64,000 nt of DNA from Candidatus Ribeiella danica (lineage in GTDB: Bacteria > Chloroflexota > Chloroflexia > Chloroflexales > Roseiflexaceae). Of the stretch, positions 36,887 through 45,889 are shown one piece after another. A model generated the notes under the pieces. It saw only the letters and a list, made by a program, of their open reading frames with translations. It had not been told where the DNA came from and did not search any database. Within the stretch, counting starts at the first letter, position 1. Every line of letters begins with the position of its first letter. Location of the stretch: NCBI GenBank assembly GCA_016717335.1, contig JADKFS010000003.1, positions 62,001-126,000 of the forward strand. Direction: 5' to 3'. The position numbers were made by a program, and so were the translations under genes.

Positions 36887-37959
36887 GGCGTCGCGCGCTT
36901 CTCGGCAGCGTTGCCGTCGCGGTCCTGGTCAACCTGTTTCTAGCCGCCATGGTCGCCGTCGCGTTCTTCCTGACGGCGCTCGCGTACGAGCGGGCTGGAT
37001 ACCATCCTTCGGCGCTGCTCGCCCAGGTGATCAACGCCGTGCTCGGGTCGGTCTTCACCTTTCTGGTCTTGCTCAGCATCGGCGCGTTCTTGGGCTCCCG
37101 GCGCATGCACGCCCAGATGGGCTTCTTCGGGCCGATCATCGACGCGATGGAGCGCATTGCGAAGGGCGACTTCAGCGTCCGGCTGGACAGCGTCGCCGGC
37201 GACAACGGCGTCTTCGACACGCTCGTGAACAGCGTCAACACGATGGCGATCGAGCTCGACCAGATGGAGGCGATGCGCCAGGAGTTCATCTCGAACGTGT
37301 CGCACGAGATCCAGTCGCCGCTCACGTCGATCCGCGGGTTCGCGCGCGCGCTGCAGAGCGACGAGCTAAGCCCGGCGGACCGAGCGCACTACCTCTCGAT
37401 CATCGAGGCCGAGAGCATGCGCCTATCGAAGCTGAGCGACAACCTGCTGGCGCTGGCCGCGCTCGAGCCCGAGCAGCTCACGTTCGAGCCGAGGCCCTAC
37501 CGGCTGGATCGCCAGATCCGAAACGTGATCCTGGCGGCCGAGCCGCAGTGGATGGGCAAAGGGATCGACCTGGACGTCTCGCTCGACCCGGTCACGATCG
37601 CGGCCGACGAAGACCTGCTGAGCCAGGTGTGGATCAACCTGCTCCACAATGGCATCAAGTTCACGCCCGCGGGCGGGAGCGTGTTCGTCCGGCTGGCCTG
37701 CCACGACGCGCAGGTCGTCTTCAGCATTAGCGATAGCGGGATCGGCATCGCGGAGGAGGACCAGGCCCACGTGTTCGAGCGGTTTTTCAAAGCCGACCGC
37801 TCGCGCGAGCGCGCGCAGGGCGGCAGCGGCCTGGGCCTCGCGATCGTGCAGAAGATCGTCGCCATCCATCTCGGCACGATCGACGTAGAGAGCACGCCGG
37901 GCGCCGGAGCGACCTTCACCGTGCGCCTGCCGGCCACAATGTTGCCGCCATCGGGCTAA
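36883..37959 (+). CDS. Sensor histidine kinase, HssS/YrkQ-like
   Basis: 358 residues. Two membrane segments (about 8-33 and 48-70) enclose only a very short outside loop, so sensing is probably in or near the membrane. Then a HAMP-like region (MERIAKGDFSVRL), HisKA with His141 in SNVSHEIQSPLTSIRGFA, and a HATPase with NLLHNGIKFTP, DSGIGIAEED and GGSGLGLAIV. The HEIQSPLTSI box is typical of the Firmicute HssS/YrkQ group. It is translationally coupled to the regulator before it. The exporter gene downstream is the most likely target. Confidence 0.88.
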   Translation: MRRRALLGSVAVAVLVNLFLAAMVAVAFFLTALAYERAGYHPSALLAQVINAVLGSVFTFLVLLSIGAFLGSRRMHAQMGFFGPIIDAMERIAKGDFSVRLDSVAGDNGVFDTLVNSVNTMAIELDQMEAMRQEFISNVSHEIQSPLTSIRGFARALQSDELSPADRAHYLSIIEAESMRLSKLSDNLLALAALEPEQLTFEPRPYRLDRQIRNVILAAEPQWMGKGIDLDVSLDPVTIAADEDLLSQVWINLLHNGIKFTPAGGSVFVRLACHDAQVVFSISDSGIGIAEEDQAHVFERFFKADRSRERAQGGSGLGLAIVQKIVAIHLGTIDVESTPGAGATFTVRLPATMLPPSG

Positions 37960-38084
37960 AGCCCTTGGCTACAGCTACGAAGCCCGCTCACGCGGGCTGG
38001 GCAGGCCGCGCAAGCGGCCTTCGTAAAGCGAGCCGTGGGCTTCAGCCCACCGGCGCACGAATGCAAGAAAACATTCTTTACGGA

Positions 38085-38186
38085 GTACTGATGCCGAGAT
38101 TTCGGCTCCGCCCAAACCTCGGCATCAGTCAAGAATCCCCTCTCCCCCGGGGACGGGAGAGGGGGCAGGGGGTGAGGGCCTCCGGC
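38085..38186. repeat. Dispersed repeat family B, copy 3 (partial)
   Basis: The inner palindrome ACTGATGCCGAGATTTCGGC / CCTCGGCATCAGT and the right block GAGAGGGGGCAGGGGGTGAG are present; the left CCCCACCC block is missing. Before it, 37966-38060 holds another GC palindrome (GCCCGCTCACGCGGGC). The 37960-38251 gap holds no gene. Confidence 0.65.
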
Positions 38187-38251
38187 GCGCCGAGACACGC
38201 TCGGCTCCTCCGAGAGCACAGCCCGCCCCACAGGAAAGGAACACCCGAACT

Positions 38252-40162
38252 ATGGTAAACCGCTCTCGCCGCCGCGGCCGCGCCCCGGCCGATCGCGCGA
38301 ACGACACCGAGCGCGACCTCTCGATTACGTCCGTCAACTGGCGGCGCCTGCTCGGCTACCTGAAGCCCTACCGCATTCGGATGGGGCTGGCGCTGGTGGC
38401 GCTGCTGATCTCGAGCGGGCTGGGCCTGGCGTTCCCGCTCGTGATCGTGCAGCTGCTCAACTCGGCCACGCAGATCAAAACCTACGACTCGCTGAACGCG
38501 CTGGCCGGCGCGCTGGTCGCCCTGTTCCTGCTGCAGGCGATCTTCTCATTCGTCCAGTCCTACATGCTCAACTACGTCGGCGAGCACATCGTCTACGACC
38601 TGCGCACCTCGCTGTACGGCCAGCTGCAGCAGCTCTCGCTCGACTTCTACTCCACCCGGCGGGTCGGCGAGATCGTCTCGCGCCTCTCGAGCGACGTGAC
38701 GCAGATGCGCACGATGCTGACCACGAACATCACCACGCTGCTGAGCCAGGTCGTGGCGCTGGTCGGCTCGATCGCGATCGTGCTGACGCTGAACGCCCAG
38801 CTGACCCTGTTCATCCTCGGGCTGGCGCCGGCGCTGGTCTTGGTCGCGGTGCTGTTCGGCCGGCGCATCCAGAAGGCCAGCACGCGCGTCCAGGACGATC
38901 TGGCCGACGCGACGGTCGTGGCCGAGGAGGGGCTGCAGGGCGTGCGGATCGTCAAGAGCTTCGGGCGCGAGATGTACGAGACGCGGCGCTACGCCGCGGC
39001 GATGGAGAAGACCTTCCGCGCCTCGCTGCGCATCGCGCTGTACAACTCCTCGTTCAGCTCGCTTATGATGTTCCTGGGCTTCGGCGCGATCGCCGCGCTG
39101 ATCTGGTACGGTGGGCGCGAGGTGATCGCCGGGCGGCTGTCGGTCGCGATGATCTCCGGCTTTCTGATCTACGGCATCACGATCGCCGCCAGCCTGGGCG
39201 GTCTGAGCGGGCTCTATGGGCAGCTGCGCGTGGCCGTGGGCGGCGTCCGGCGCGTGTTCGAGCTGCTGGATACCAGCCCGACCGTGCAGGACGCGCCCGA
39301 GGCGGCGGTGCTGCCGGCCAGCCGGGGGCAGATCTCGCTGCGGGACGTGTCGTTCAGCTACGAGTCTGGCGTCCCTGTGCTGCAGAGCGTCTCGCTCGAC
39401 GTGCAGGCGGGCGAGATCCTGGCGCTGGTCGGCCCGAGCGGGGCGGGCAAGAGCACCATCCTGAACATGATCCCGCGCTTCTACGACCCCACCGGCGGCA
39501 GCATCACGATCGACGGGCACGACCTGCGCGCGATCACGCAGGACAGCCTGCGCGCCCAGATGGCGATCGTCCCGCAGGACACCATGCTGTTTGGCGGCAC
39601 GATCCGCGAGAACATCTGCTACGGGCGGCTGGAGGCGAGCGAGGCCGACGTGATCGCCGCGGCCCAGGCGGCCAACGCGCACGACTTCATCATGGCCTTC
39701 CCGCTGCAGTACGAGACCGTGGTGGGCGAGCGCGGCGCCAAGCTGAGCGGCGGGCAGCGCCAGCGCATCGCGATCGCGCGCGCCCTGCTGAAGGACCCGC
39801 GCATCCTGCTGCTGGACGAGGCCACCAGCTCGCTGGACAACGAGTCGGAGGGGCTGGTGCAGGAGGCGCTGCACCGGCTGATGCAGAGCCGAACGACCGT
39901 GATCATCGCCCACCGGCTGAGCACCGTCAAGATGGCGCAGCGCATCGCCGTCATGGAGCACGGGCGGATCGTCGAGCTGGGCACGCACGCCGAGCTGATC
40001 GAGCACGACGGGCTGTACGCGCGCCTGTACGCGATGCAGTTCCGCGACCCCGAGGAAGAGCTGGTGGGGCAGCAGGCCAGGGCACGCGACACGCAGCTCG
40101 CCGAGCAGCGCCCGCACCAAGAGCGGATCGGCCGGCTCGACGTGCTGCCGGGCAGCGGCTAG
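38252..40162 (+). CDS. ABC exporter, fused permease-ATPase (ABCB/MsbA type)
   Basis: 636 residues. Six membrane segments in residues about 35-330 and an ATPase domain with Walker A GPSGAGKST (394-402), signature LSGGQ (498-502), Walker B ILLLDEATS and switch His in IIAHRLSTV. Such half-transporters form homodimers and export lipids, peptides or drugs. It lies downstream of the HssRS-like system and is a probable target. The last 35 residues (after LYAMQFRDPEEE) are a hydrophilic tail. The substrate is unknown. Confidence 0.9.
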   Translation: MVNRSRRRGRAPADRANDTERDLSITSVNWRRLLGYLKPYRIRMGLALVALLISSGLGLAFPLVIVQLLNSATQIKTYDSLNALAGALVALFLLQAIFSFVQSYMLNYVGEHIVYDLRTSLYGQLQQLSLDFYSTRRVGEIVSRLSSDVTQMRTMLTTNITTLLSQVVALVGSIAIVLTLNAQLTLFILGLAPALVLVAVLFGRRIQKASTRVQDDLADATVVAEEGLQGVRIVKSFGREMYETRRYAAAMEKTFRASLRIALYNSSFSSLMMFLGFGAIAALIWYGGREVIAGRLSVAMISGFLIYGITIAASLGGLSGLYGQLRVAVGGVRRVFELLDTSPTVQDAPEAAVLPASRGQISLRDVSFSYESGVPVLQSVSLDVQAGEILALVGPSGAGKSTILNMIPRFYDPTGGSITIDGHDLRAITQDSLRAQMAIVPQDTMLFGGTIRENICYGRLEASEADVIAAAQAANAHDFIMAFPLQYETVVGERGAKLSGGQRQRIAIARALLKDPRILLLDEATSSLDNESEGLVQEALHRLMQSRTTVIIAHRLSTVKMAQRIAVMEHGRIVELGTHAELIEHDGLYARLYAMQFRDPEEELVGQQARARDTQLAEQRPHQERIGRLDVLPGSG

Positions 40163-40185
40163 CACAGCTCAGCGGACATACCGTC

Positions 40186-40262
40186 CCGGTTCTGGACGGA
40201 AGATGAAAGACGGAAGTTATTCGCCTCCCGTCGTCGGTCTTCCGTCAAGCAAACCGGATACA
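40186..40262. repeat. Inverted repeat of GACGGAAG type
   Basis: CCGGTTCTGGACGGAAGATG on the left; CGGTCTTCCGTCAAGCAAACCGG on the right. It lies between the convergent exporter and GNAT genes and is related in style to the ACCAACGAC palindromes. Confidence 0.5.
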
Positions 40263-40304
40263 AACGTCCGCAGACGTGTACTAGGGCGGCGGGCCCACCG
40301 CCGG

Positions 40305-40733
40305 TCACAGCCCCTTCATGAGGAAGACGTGCATATGGCCGGGCGGGCAGGCAGGCAGCGTGCCGACGATCTGGTAGCCGTGGCGCTGGTAGAAGTCGGG
40401 CGCCTGGAAGGTGTAGCTGCCCAGGGTGATCATCCTGCAGCCGCGCGCGCGGGCCTCCTGCTCGGCCATCGCCAGCAGGCGCGAGCCGTAGCCCTGGCCG
40501 CGCAGATCCTCGTGGACCCACAGCAGCCTGATCTCGCAGAAGCCCGCCCAAGTGTAGCCGGAGATGCCGGCCACGATGCCGCGCCCGGAGTGGCGGACGA
40601 AGGCGGCGAGAAGTCGCGCGTCGTAGGCGCCGACCGCCGCCATGTTGAAGGCGTTGATCTGGTCGTCGAGAAAGTCGACGTCGTCCACAGCGGGCTGGTC
40701 AGTCAGGTCGATCTGGAGGGGCTCGCTCTGCAT
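40305..40733 (-). CDS. GNAT family N-acetyltransferase
   Basis: 142 residues, the usual GNAT length. The acetyl-CoA pyrophosphate loop is in LWVHEDLRGQGYGSRLLAMA (Q/RxxGxG/A form), followed by AEQEARARGCRMITLGSYTF and the C-terminal YQRHGYQIVG typical of the fold. The substrate is unknown. There is no neighbour in the same operon. The ATG at 40733 has a GGGAGGCACC-type ribosome site. Confidence 0.88.
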   Translation of the reverse strand: MQSEPLQIDLTDQPAVDDVDFLDDQINAFNMAAVGAYDARLLAAFVRHSGRGIVAGISGYTWAGFCEIRLLWVHEDLRGQGYGSRLLAMAEQEARARGCRMITLGSYTFQAPDFYQRHGYQIVGTLPACPPGHMHVFLMKGL

Positions 40734-40796
40734 CGGTGCCTCCCTTCTCAGCGCGGATGGCGGGCGGTGCGCTCATTATACACGCTGGCGCTGCCC

Positions 40797-41165
40797 TCGT
40801 TTTCCGGGGCGCTGCGCCCCCGCCCCCCTCGCCTTCTCCCGGGCGCTGCGCCCCCGGCCCCTCACCTTGTCAGCTTGTCAGCTTGTCAGCTTGTCTCCGG
40901 GGCGCTGCGCCCCCGGCCCCCCGCCCGGGGGAACCCACGCCGGTTCCCCCGGCCCCCCTCCGGCAAGTGATGGCGTACCAGATGCAAGCGTTGTGGTGGA
41001 TGCCCAGCACTATGCCGACGAAGCGAGTTGTGGCCCACTGCCCCAGGAATATTGATGGGCATGTACCACGGGGGTACAGTCAGAGGTGGCATGATTTTGG
41101 GGTCCAGGGGCGCAGCCCCAGCCGGGGGCGGCGAGGGTATGGGGGGCGCGCAGCCCCCTGGAGCA
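40797..41165 (+). repeat. Dispersed GC-rich repeat family A, copy 3
   Basis: Several CGGGGCGCTGCGCCCCC palindromes with a short TTGTCAGC octamer run (40863-40897), CCCTCCGGCAAGTGATGG, a core with ATGCCCAGC / GATGGGCATG, GGTGGCATGATTTTGGGG, TCCAGGGGCGCAGCCCC and a final GGGGGCGCGCAGCCCCC. It fills the gap between the GNAT and beta-propeller genes; no gene is supported. Confidence 0.75.
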
Positions 41166-41257
41166 TCCTATCCTGATCGAACGGGCATTGCCCGGTGCGG
41201 TGTTTCGCCGGATAATAGGCCTGTGGCGGAAGCCCGCTTCGACACAGGAGGTGAACA

Positions 41258-42235
41258 ATGGCTCCAAATCTGTATCTGGCGACCAGCGGCGGCCTGGCGA
41301 TCGCCGAGGGCAGCGGCGGCGACTGGCGTGTCGTCGGCCGCGCGCTGGAAGGAGATCACGCGACCAGCGTCATTGCTCGCGAAGGTGTCATTCTCATAGG
41401 CACGCGCAGGGGTGTCTTTCGCTCAGACGACGGTGGCCGGACGTGGGACGACGCCAGCGCCGGCCTGGCCCACCGGCACGTGCGCTGGCTGGCCTACCAC
41501 CCCGACCGATCCGACCTGGAGTTCGCCGGGACGGAGCCCGCCACCATCTTCGTGTCGCACGACGGCGCGCGGTCCTGGCGCCAGTGCGAGGAGGTCGCCG
41601 CGCTGCGTGACCGGCTCGGCTGGTTCCTGCCGTACTCGCCGGCGGCCGGCTGCGTGCGCAGCTTCACACTGCAGGGGAATCGCGGGTACGCGGCGGTCGA
41701 GGTCGGCGGGCTGCTGCGCTCAGACGACGGCGGCGAGACCTGGGCGCTGGCCGTCGGCAGCGACGGCATCCCGCGCCGCGGCCGGCCGCTGGCCGGCCGC
41801 GTCCACCCCGACGTGCACTCGGTCGTCGGCCACCCATCGTCGGCGGATCTGGTGTACTGTCCGACCGGCGGCGGCTTCTACTGCTCGCGCGACGGCGGGC
41901 AGGCCTGGGAGTGCCGCTACGACTGCTACTGCCGCGCCGTGTGGGTCGACCCGGCCGATCCCGATCGCCTCATCCTCGGCCCGGCCGACGGCGTCGATCG
42001 CAATGGGCGCGTCGAGGAGTCGCGCGATGGCGGCGCCAGCTGGCAGGTGGCCTCCGACGGTCTGGGTGTGCCCTGGCCGCGCGACATGGTCGAGCGCTTC
42101 GCCCAGGTTGGCGACCAGCTCCTGGCGGCCCTCTCGGGCGGGCAGCTGTTCGCCGCTCCCCTCGCGACGCTCATCTGGCGCCGCATCCTGCCCGACATCG
42201 CCGGCGTCAGCGCGGCCGCGACGATGGCCGGCTGA
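41258..42235 (+). CDS. Asp-box (BNR/sialidase-like) beta-propeller protein
   Basis: 325 residues with at least five Asp-box motifs: SDDGGRTW, SHDGARSW, SDDGGETW, SRDGGQAW and SRDGGASW. These mark a six- or seven-bladed propeller like sialidases and sortilin-type proteins. No catalytic Arg triad is evident and there is no signal peptide, so an enzymatic role is not supported. Homologues are often annotated as glycosyl hydrolase or photosystem II stability factor-like. AGGAGGTG lies six bases before the ATG. Confidence 0.8.
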   Translation: MAPNLYLATSGGLAIAEGSGGDWRVVGRALEGDHATSVIAREGVILIGTRRGVFRSDDGGRTWDDASAGLAHRHVRWLAYHPDRSDLEFAGTEPATIFVSHDGARSWRQCEEVAALRDRLGWFLPYSPAAGCVRSFTLQGNRGYAAVEVGGLLRSDDGGETWALAVGSDGIPRRGRPLAGRVHPDVHSVVGHPSSADLVYCPTGGGFYCSRDGGQAWECRYDCYCRAVWVDPADPDRLILGPADGVDRNGRVEESRDGGASWQVASDGLGVPWPRDMVERFAQVGDQLLAALSGGQLFAAPLATLIWRRILPDIAGVSAAATMAG

Positions 42236-42253
42236 CATCCGTGAAGTAGAGCA

Positions 42254-42278
42254 AAACCGCCCCAATGTGGAGCGGTTT
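42254..42278. terminator. Candidate bidirectional terminator
   Basis: AAACCGC and GCGGTTT arms around CCCAATGTGGA, with A residues before and T residues after, between the convergent propeller and MFS genes. Confidence 0.45.
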
Positions 42279-42350
42279 CTGCAAATCAACACACGCGGGT
42301 ATGGCGATCTCGACTGGAAATGTAGGTCCACTATAACACTTGCCCTATAC

Positions 42351-43706
42351 CTAGACTGTGACCGACACGATCGGTGGTGGCTCCTCTGGCACATCGTTCG
42401 CGATTGCATCCGGCAACTCTTTTTCCAAGAACCGCAGGCGTGGGTAGAGGTAGGCTGTAGCTGTGGTTAGGAGCGTCACACCCCCCATAGTCATGAATAA
42501 CAACCCAACGCCACGGCCGGGTCCCACACCAATAAACTGGCCAAGGTTTGTTGCTAGCGGGCCATGCTCAGTGAGCAGGGGCTCAAATACTCGATCGGCT
42601 AGCGGCCCAGCCACGAGATAGGCAAGTGGAACTGCGGACCAGGCAATCATGGCTCGCATGGCAAAGACGCGGCCTTGGATCTCCACTGGTACTTTGCTCT
42701 GCCAGATAGCTTGACTGGAGCCAGCAATAATCGGCAGACAAAACAAAAACGCGAATGACGTGGCGGCTATGAGGAAACTATTGGGTCGAACACCACCGAG
42801 AAACAAGAGCACTCCTTGCAACGCGGTAAAGCAGAGCACGCCACGGATTCTGTGCTTCGGGCCGCCCCACACACTCATGGCTAAGGCTCCGACGAGCATG
42901 CCGGATCCGGCGATCGACAGCACGAGGCCCAAGATCGCCGTGGAAGCGAAGCCCAATACCAGCGGAGTGAGCAATACTTGTACGATACTCATCAGGAAGT
43001 TCGTCGTCGTAAAGAAAAGGAGCAAGCCTAACAGACCGGAGCGAGCGCGGATAAAAGACCAACCCACGGTTGCCTCCTCCAGCCAGTTGCCCTGCTGGGC
43101 CTCACTCACCGGCGAGGCGGCACGCCGTGGCGTCCGTACAAAGAGCAGCGTGCTGAGCGCGAAGATGAAGCTGGCAATGTCGAGCAGCATGACCGCTTGG
43201 ATTGAGGTCACGGAAAGAATCACACCTGCCAGAACCGGCGAAATGAGTTCCGCGGCTGCTTCGCCGAACTGAACCAATCCATTTGCCCGACCATAGTGTT
43301 GTTTCGCGACCAGGACGGTCGTGAGGGCCGCGTATGCCGGCCATTGAAATGCTTTGCATGCCGAGCTGATCGAGACCGCCACATAGATATGCCACACCTC
43401 GAACTGGCCGGTCCATAGAAGCAACGCCATGATCGCCGTGCTAAGACAAGCGCCTGAGTCACTCAGGATCATCACCCAGCGGCGATCCCAGCGATCCACA
43501 ACCACACCCGCCAAAGGCGCTATAATAATGCCTGGTAAGCTGGTCGCAAACGCTATGAGTGCAAATTCGGTTACGGAGCCGGTGCGCTGATAAACCCATA
43601 CTCCTAGCGCAAAGCCGGTCAGCCCCGAGCCGATCAGTGAGATCACCTGCCCGAACCAGATGAGTGCGAAGGTGCGCATGTCTTGGGGAGGGGTATCCGT
43701 ACGCAT
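42351..43706 (-). CDS. MFS transporter, probable exporter of the cluster product
   Basis: 451 residues with about 12 hydrophobic segments. It belongs to the MFS_3/EntS-like group: FALIWFGQVISLIGSGLTGF at the start, the conserved loop GVVVDRWDRRWVMILSD, and a repeat of this half after residue 230. AAGGAG lies five bases before ATG 43706; the longer frame upstream has no ribosome site. It is divergent from the biosynthetic genes and marks the left end of the cluster. EntS-type members export siderophores and peptides, so product export is a good inference. Codons here are more A/T-rich than in the upstream genes. Confidence 0.88.
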   Translation of the reverse strand: MRTDTPPQDMRTFALIWFGQVISLIGSGLTGFALGVWVYQRTGSVTEFALIAFATSLPGIIIAPLAGVVVDRWDRRWVMILSDSGACLSTAIMALLLWTGQFEVWHIYVAVSISSACKAFQWPAYAALTTVLVAKQHYGRANGLVQFGEAAAELISPVLAGVILSVTSIQAVMLLDIASFIFALSTLLFVRTPRRAASPVSEAQQGNWLEEATVGWSFIRARSGLLGLLLFFTTTNFLMSIVQVLLTPLVLGFASTAILGLVLSIAGSGMLVGALAMSVWGGPKHRIRGVLCFTALQGVLLFLGGVRPNSFLIAATSFAFLFCLPIIAGSSQAIWQSKVPVEIQGRVFAMRAMIAWSAVPLAYLVAGPLADRVFEPLLTEHGPLATNLGQFIGVGPGRGVGLLFMTMGGVTLLTTATAYLYPRLRFLEKELPDAIANDVPEEPPPIVSVTV

Positions 43707-43860
43707 AGTACTCCTTGTCGGGCTCCATCGGCGATTTTCACGGAGAGTGCTGAGTAACAGCGATCGGTTGGAGCGAACCAGCATTATGGTGGAGAAGGCC
43801 GGTCACCGATCACGCAGCGCCCCCCCCGCCGAAGTCGACGCCGCCCGCGCATATTGCGTG

Positions 43861-43866
43861 TATAAT
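43861..43866 (+). promoter_or_regulatory. Candidate -10 box in the divergent cluster promoter region
   Basis: A perfect TATAAT about 70 bases before the TTG start at 43937, without a good -35 box. The 43707-43936 region separates the MFS gene from the rest of the cluster. Confidence 0.35.
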
Positions 43867-43936
43867 CTAACGCGCTATCATATCAGATTTGGTGTAATAC
43901 ACAGCGCTCGTAGCTCCATATCTTGGAGGGAAAGCA

Positions 43937-44995
43937 TTGACCGATATCTTCACACACATCGATCAAATCACACCGGCATGGCTTACAAGCTGCCTACAAG
44001 GACACGGCCTCCTGTCGAACGGACACGTTGTCTCGCTTAGTGGGCGAGAGGAAACGACCGCGATTGGCTCTGTGATATGCCATATTACCGTTCATTACTC
44101 CGAAGATGCAACCCCATCTGCTCCGAGGCAGCTCTTTCTCAAAAGTGGATCAAGCGATGAAACCGGTAACGACGACTGGCGCGGAGAAGTTGCGTTTTAC
44201 AGCCACATCGCGACAGAAAATGCGCCTTTCGCGGTGCCATGTTACCATGCCGCGTATGTACCACAGCCGGCGCAATTCCACCTGCTCCTAGCCGATCTAT
44301 CAGCAACTCACGCACGTACCCAATGGCCATTGCCGGCTACGCATCAACAGCTAGAGCAAGCGATCGATTGCCTGGCCCAGCTGCATATATCGTGGTGGGA
44401 GCACCCGCGCCTTGGGCATGACGTCCAGCCGCGCTTTGTGGAAACCTCGCTCGACCAATGGCTCAAGACCTGGGAAGAACAGCTTACACCGTATCTTGGC
44501 TTCGTAGGCGATCGGCTCTCGCCACGCCGGCGAGCGCTCTATGAGTGGGCGTTGCCGCGCTTGCTCGCGCGGCTGCTGCAACGTCGCCAGGACGGGCATC
44601 ACTATACGATCGCGCATCAAGACGCGCATCCGTACAATTTTCTCTTCCCGCACAGCTCAGTCGAGCAGTCAACCCGGCTGGTCGATTGGGCGACCTGGGA
44701 CATTGAGCTAGGCGCGCGCGATCTCGCCTACCTGATTGCGCTGCACCTCTTTCCCGAGGAGCGCAAGCTGGTCGAACGACCGCTCCTGCAGCGATACCAA
44801 GCACACCTTCGCGCCAGCGGGATTCATAGCTATTCCTGGGAGCAGCTTTGGGACGATTACCGTCTGTTCGTGATATGGAACCTGTTCGTTCCGGTGGAGC
44901 AGTTCTGCTTTCAGGTTCCCGCATATATTTGGTGGGGACATGTCGAGCGCTCATTTCTGGCCTTTGACGATCTCCAGTGTTCCGAGCTCCTATAG
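43937..44995 (+). CDS. Aminoglycoside/choline kinase-like phosphotransferase
   Basis: 352 residues with a TTG start, supported by GGAGGG six bases upstream. The protein-kinase-like small-molecule kinase fold is shown by the catalytic loop IAHQDAHPYNFLF (His227, Asp229) and the metal-binding LVDWATWD (Asp250), plus the N-lobe FLKSG Lys. The C-terminal part has many Trp and aromatic residues. The family includes aminoglycoside and macrolide phosphotransferases and ecdysteroid-kinase-like proteins. In this cluster it could phosphorylate the product for self-protection or take part in biosynthesis. The stop codon TAG lies inside the terminal repeat of a MITE-like element. Confidence 0.8.
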   Translation: MTDIFTHIDQITPAWLTSCLQGHGLLSNGHVVSLSGREETTAIGSVICHITVHYSEDATPSAPRQLFLKSGSSDETGNDDWRGEVAFYSHIATENAPFAVPCYHAAYVPQPAQFHLLLADLSATHARTQWPLPATHQQLEQAIDCLAQLHISWWEHPRLGHDVQPRFVETSLDQWLKTWEEQLTPYLGFVGDRLSPRRRALYEWALPRLLARLLQRRQDGHHYTIAHQDAHPYNFLFPHSSVEQSTRLVDWATWDIELGARDLAYLIALHLFPEERKLVERPLLQRYQAHLRASGIHSYSWEQLWDDYRLFVIWNLFVPVEQFCFQVPAYIWWGHVERSFLAFDDLQCSELL

Positions 44996-45084
44996 CAGTG
45001 AGCATATCCGTTGAGCCAGCATTGATCCTGACACCCTCCGTGACGCGCATTCGTATGGCTCAATCGTTGCGCTCATCGCTGTAG
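44990..45084. mobile_element. MITE-like CTATAG element, short variant (95 bp)
   Basis: Starts CTATAGCAGTGAGCA and ends TGCGCTCATCGCTGTAG, with an inner pair TTGAGCCA / TGGCTCAA. The interior differs from the two 107-bp copies. Its left end supplies the stop codon of the phosphotransferase gene, and it ends four bases before the thioesterase start. Confidence 0.65.
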
Positions 45085-45088
45085 TGGG

Positions 45089-45889
45089 ATGCATCAAGCT
45101 ATGGCGCCACCGTCACTTGTAGATCGCTGGGTGCTTCGCTTCCATCCCAACCCACAAGCGCGCCGGCGCCTGTTCTGTCTGCCTTTCGCGGGTGGAAGTG
45201 CATCGACATTTCGCACGTGGTCGACATTGCTGCCAGCCGACATCGAAGTCTGCGCAATCCAGCCGCCGGGCCGAGAGTCACGGATAGCTGAGGCGCCATT
45301 CACACAGCTGGCTCCCCTAGTCCAAACACTTGCGTACATCATTCAGCCATATCTAACTCTGCCGTTCGCACTATTCGGCCACAGCTTGGGTGCATTGATT
45401 GCCTTCGAGCTTACTCGTCAACTTCGCCGAGAGCAACTGCCTGAGCCACGACAGCTTTTTGTGTCAGCTCGTAGGGCACCTCAGCTGGTCGACACCGATG
45501 CTCCGATCCATCAATTGCCCGACGCCGAATTTGTCCAGGAGCTGCGGCGCTACAATGGCACTCCCGAGGCTGTGCTGCGCCACGCCGAGCTGCTCGCACT
45601 GCTGCTTCCGGTGTTGCGCGCGGACTTCGCTCTGCATGAGACATATGTATATCTGCCAGAGCCGCCGTTGGATTGCCCGATAGTCGCCTTTGGCGGTTTG
45701 GAGGATTCACTGGTGCAGCAAAAAGATCTTGCCGCCTGGCGGTCTCAGACGCGGCAGCGGTTTGACGCCCACTTGCTTCCGGGAGATCATTTCTTTATCA
45801 ACAATCCTCGCGCGTTGCTCGAGTTACTTTCCCAGAAGTTGGCCGATCACTATAGCAGTGGGCAGTCGGCAGGAGCCAGCCGGCAGTAA
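45089..45889 (+). CDS. Type II thioesterase
   Basis: 266 residues, alpha/beta hydrolase. These proteins remove wrong or stalled acyl groups from carrier domains of NRPS and PKS lines. Signatures are LFCLPFAGGSASTF at the start, the nucleophile Ser99 in FGHSLGA, FVSARRAP and the catalytic His in LPGDHFFINNP. The last dozen residues (YSSGQSAGASRQ) and the stop come from a MITE-like element that starts at 45850, so the natural C-terminus has been altered; family members end about there, so function is probably kept. The ATG at 45089 has a poor ribosome site; ATG 45101 is an alternative. Confidence 0.92.
   Translation: MHQAMAPPSLVDRWVLRFHPNPQARRRLFCLPFAGGSASTFRTWSTLLPADIEVCAIQPPGRESRIAEAPFTQLAPLVQTLAYIIQPYLTLPFALFGHSLGALIAFELTRQLRREQLPEPRQLFVSARRAPQLVDTDAPIHQLPDAEFVQELRRYNGTPEAVLRHAELLALLLPVLRADFALHETYVYLPEPPLDCPIVAFGGLEDSLVQQKDLAAWRSQTRQRFDAHLLPGDHFFINNPRALLELLSQKLADHYSSGQSAGASRQ

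Noticed and set aside
36212..37959. Firm naming as hssR/hssS
   Set aside because: The similarity is from remembered motifs only, and the usual hrtAB target is absent; kept as a finding without a gene symbol.
41258..42235. Sialidase activity for the Asp-box protein
   Set aside because: Asp-boxes alone define a propeller; no Arg triad or catalytic Tyr/Glu pattern could be made out.
41412..42470. Alternative 352-residue frame over the beta-propeller gene
   Set aside because: Low-complexity Arg/Ser/Pro content; the frame at 41258 has five Asp-boxes and a strong ribosome site.
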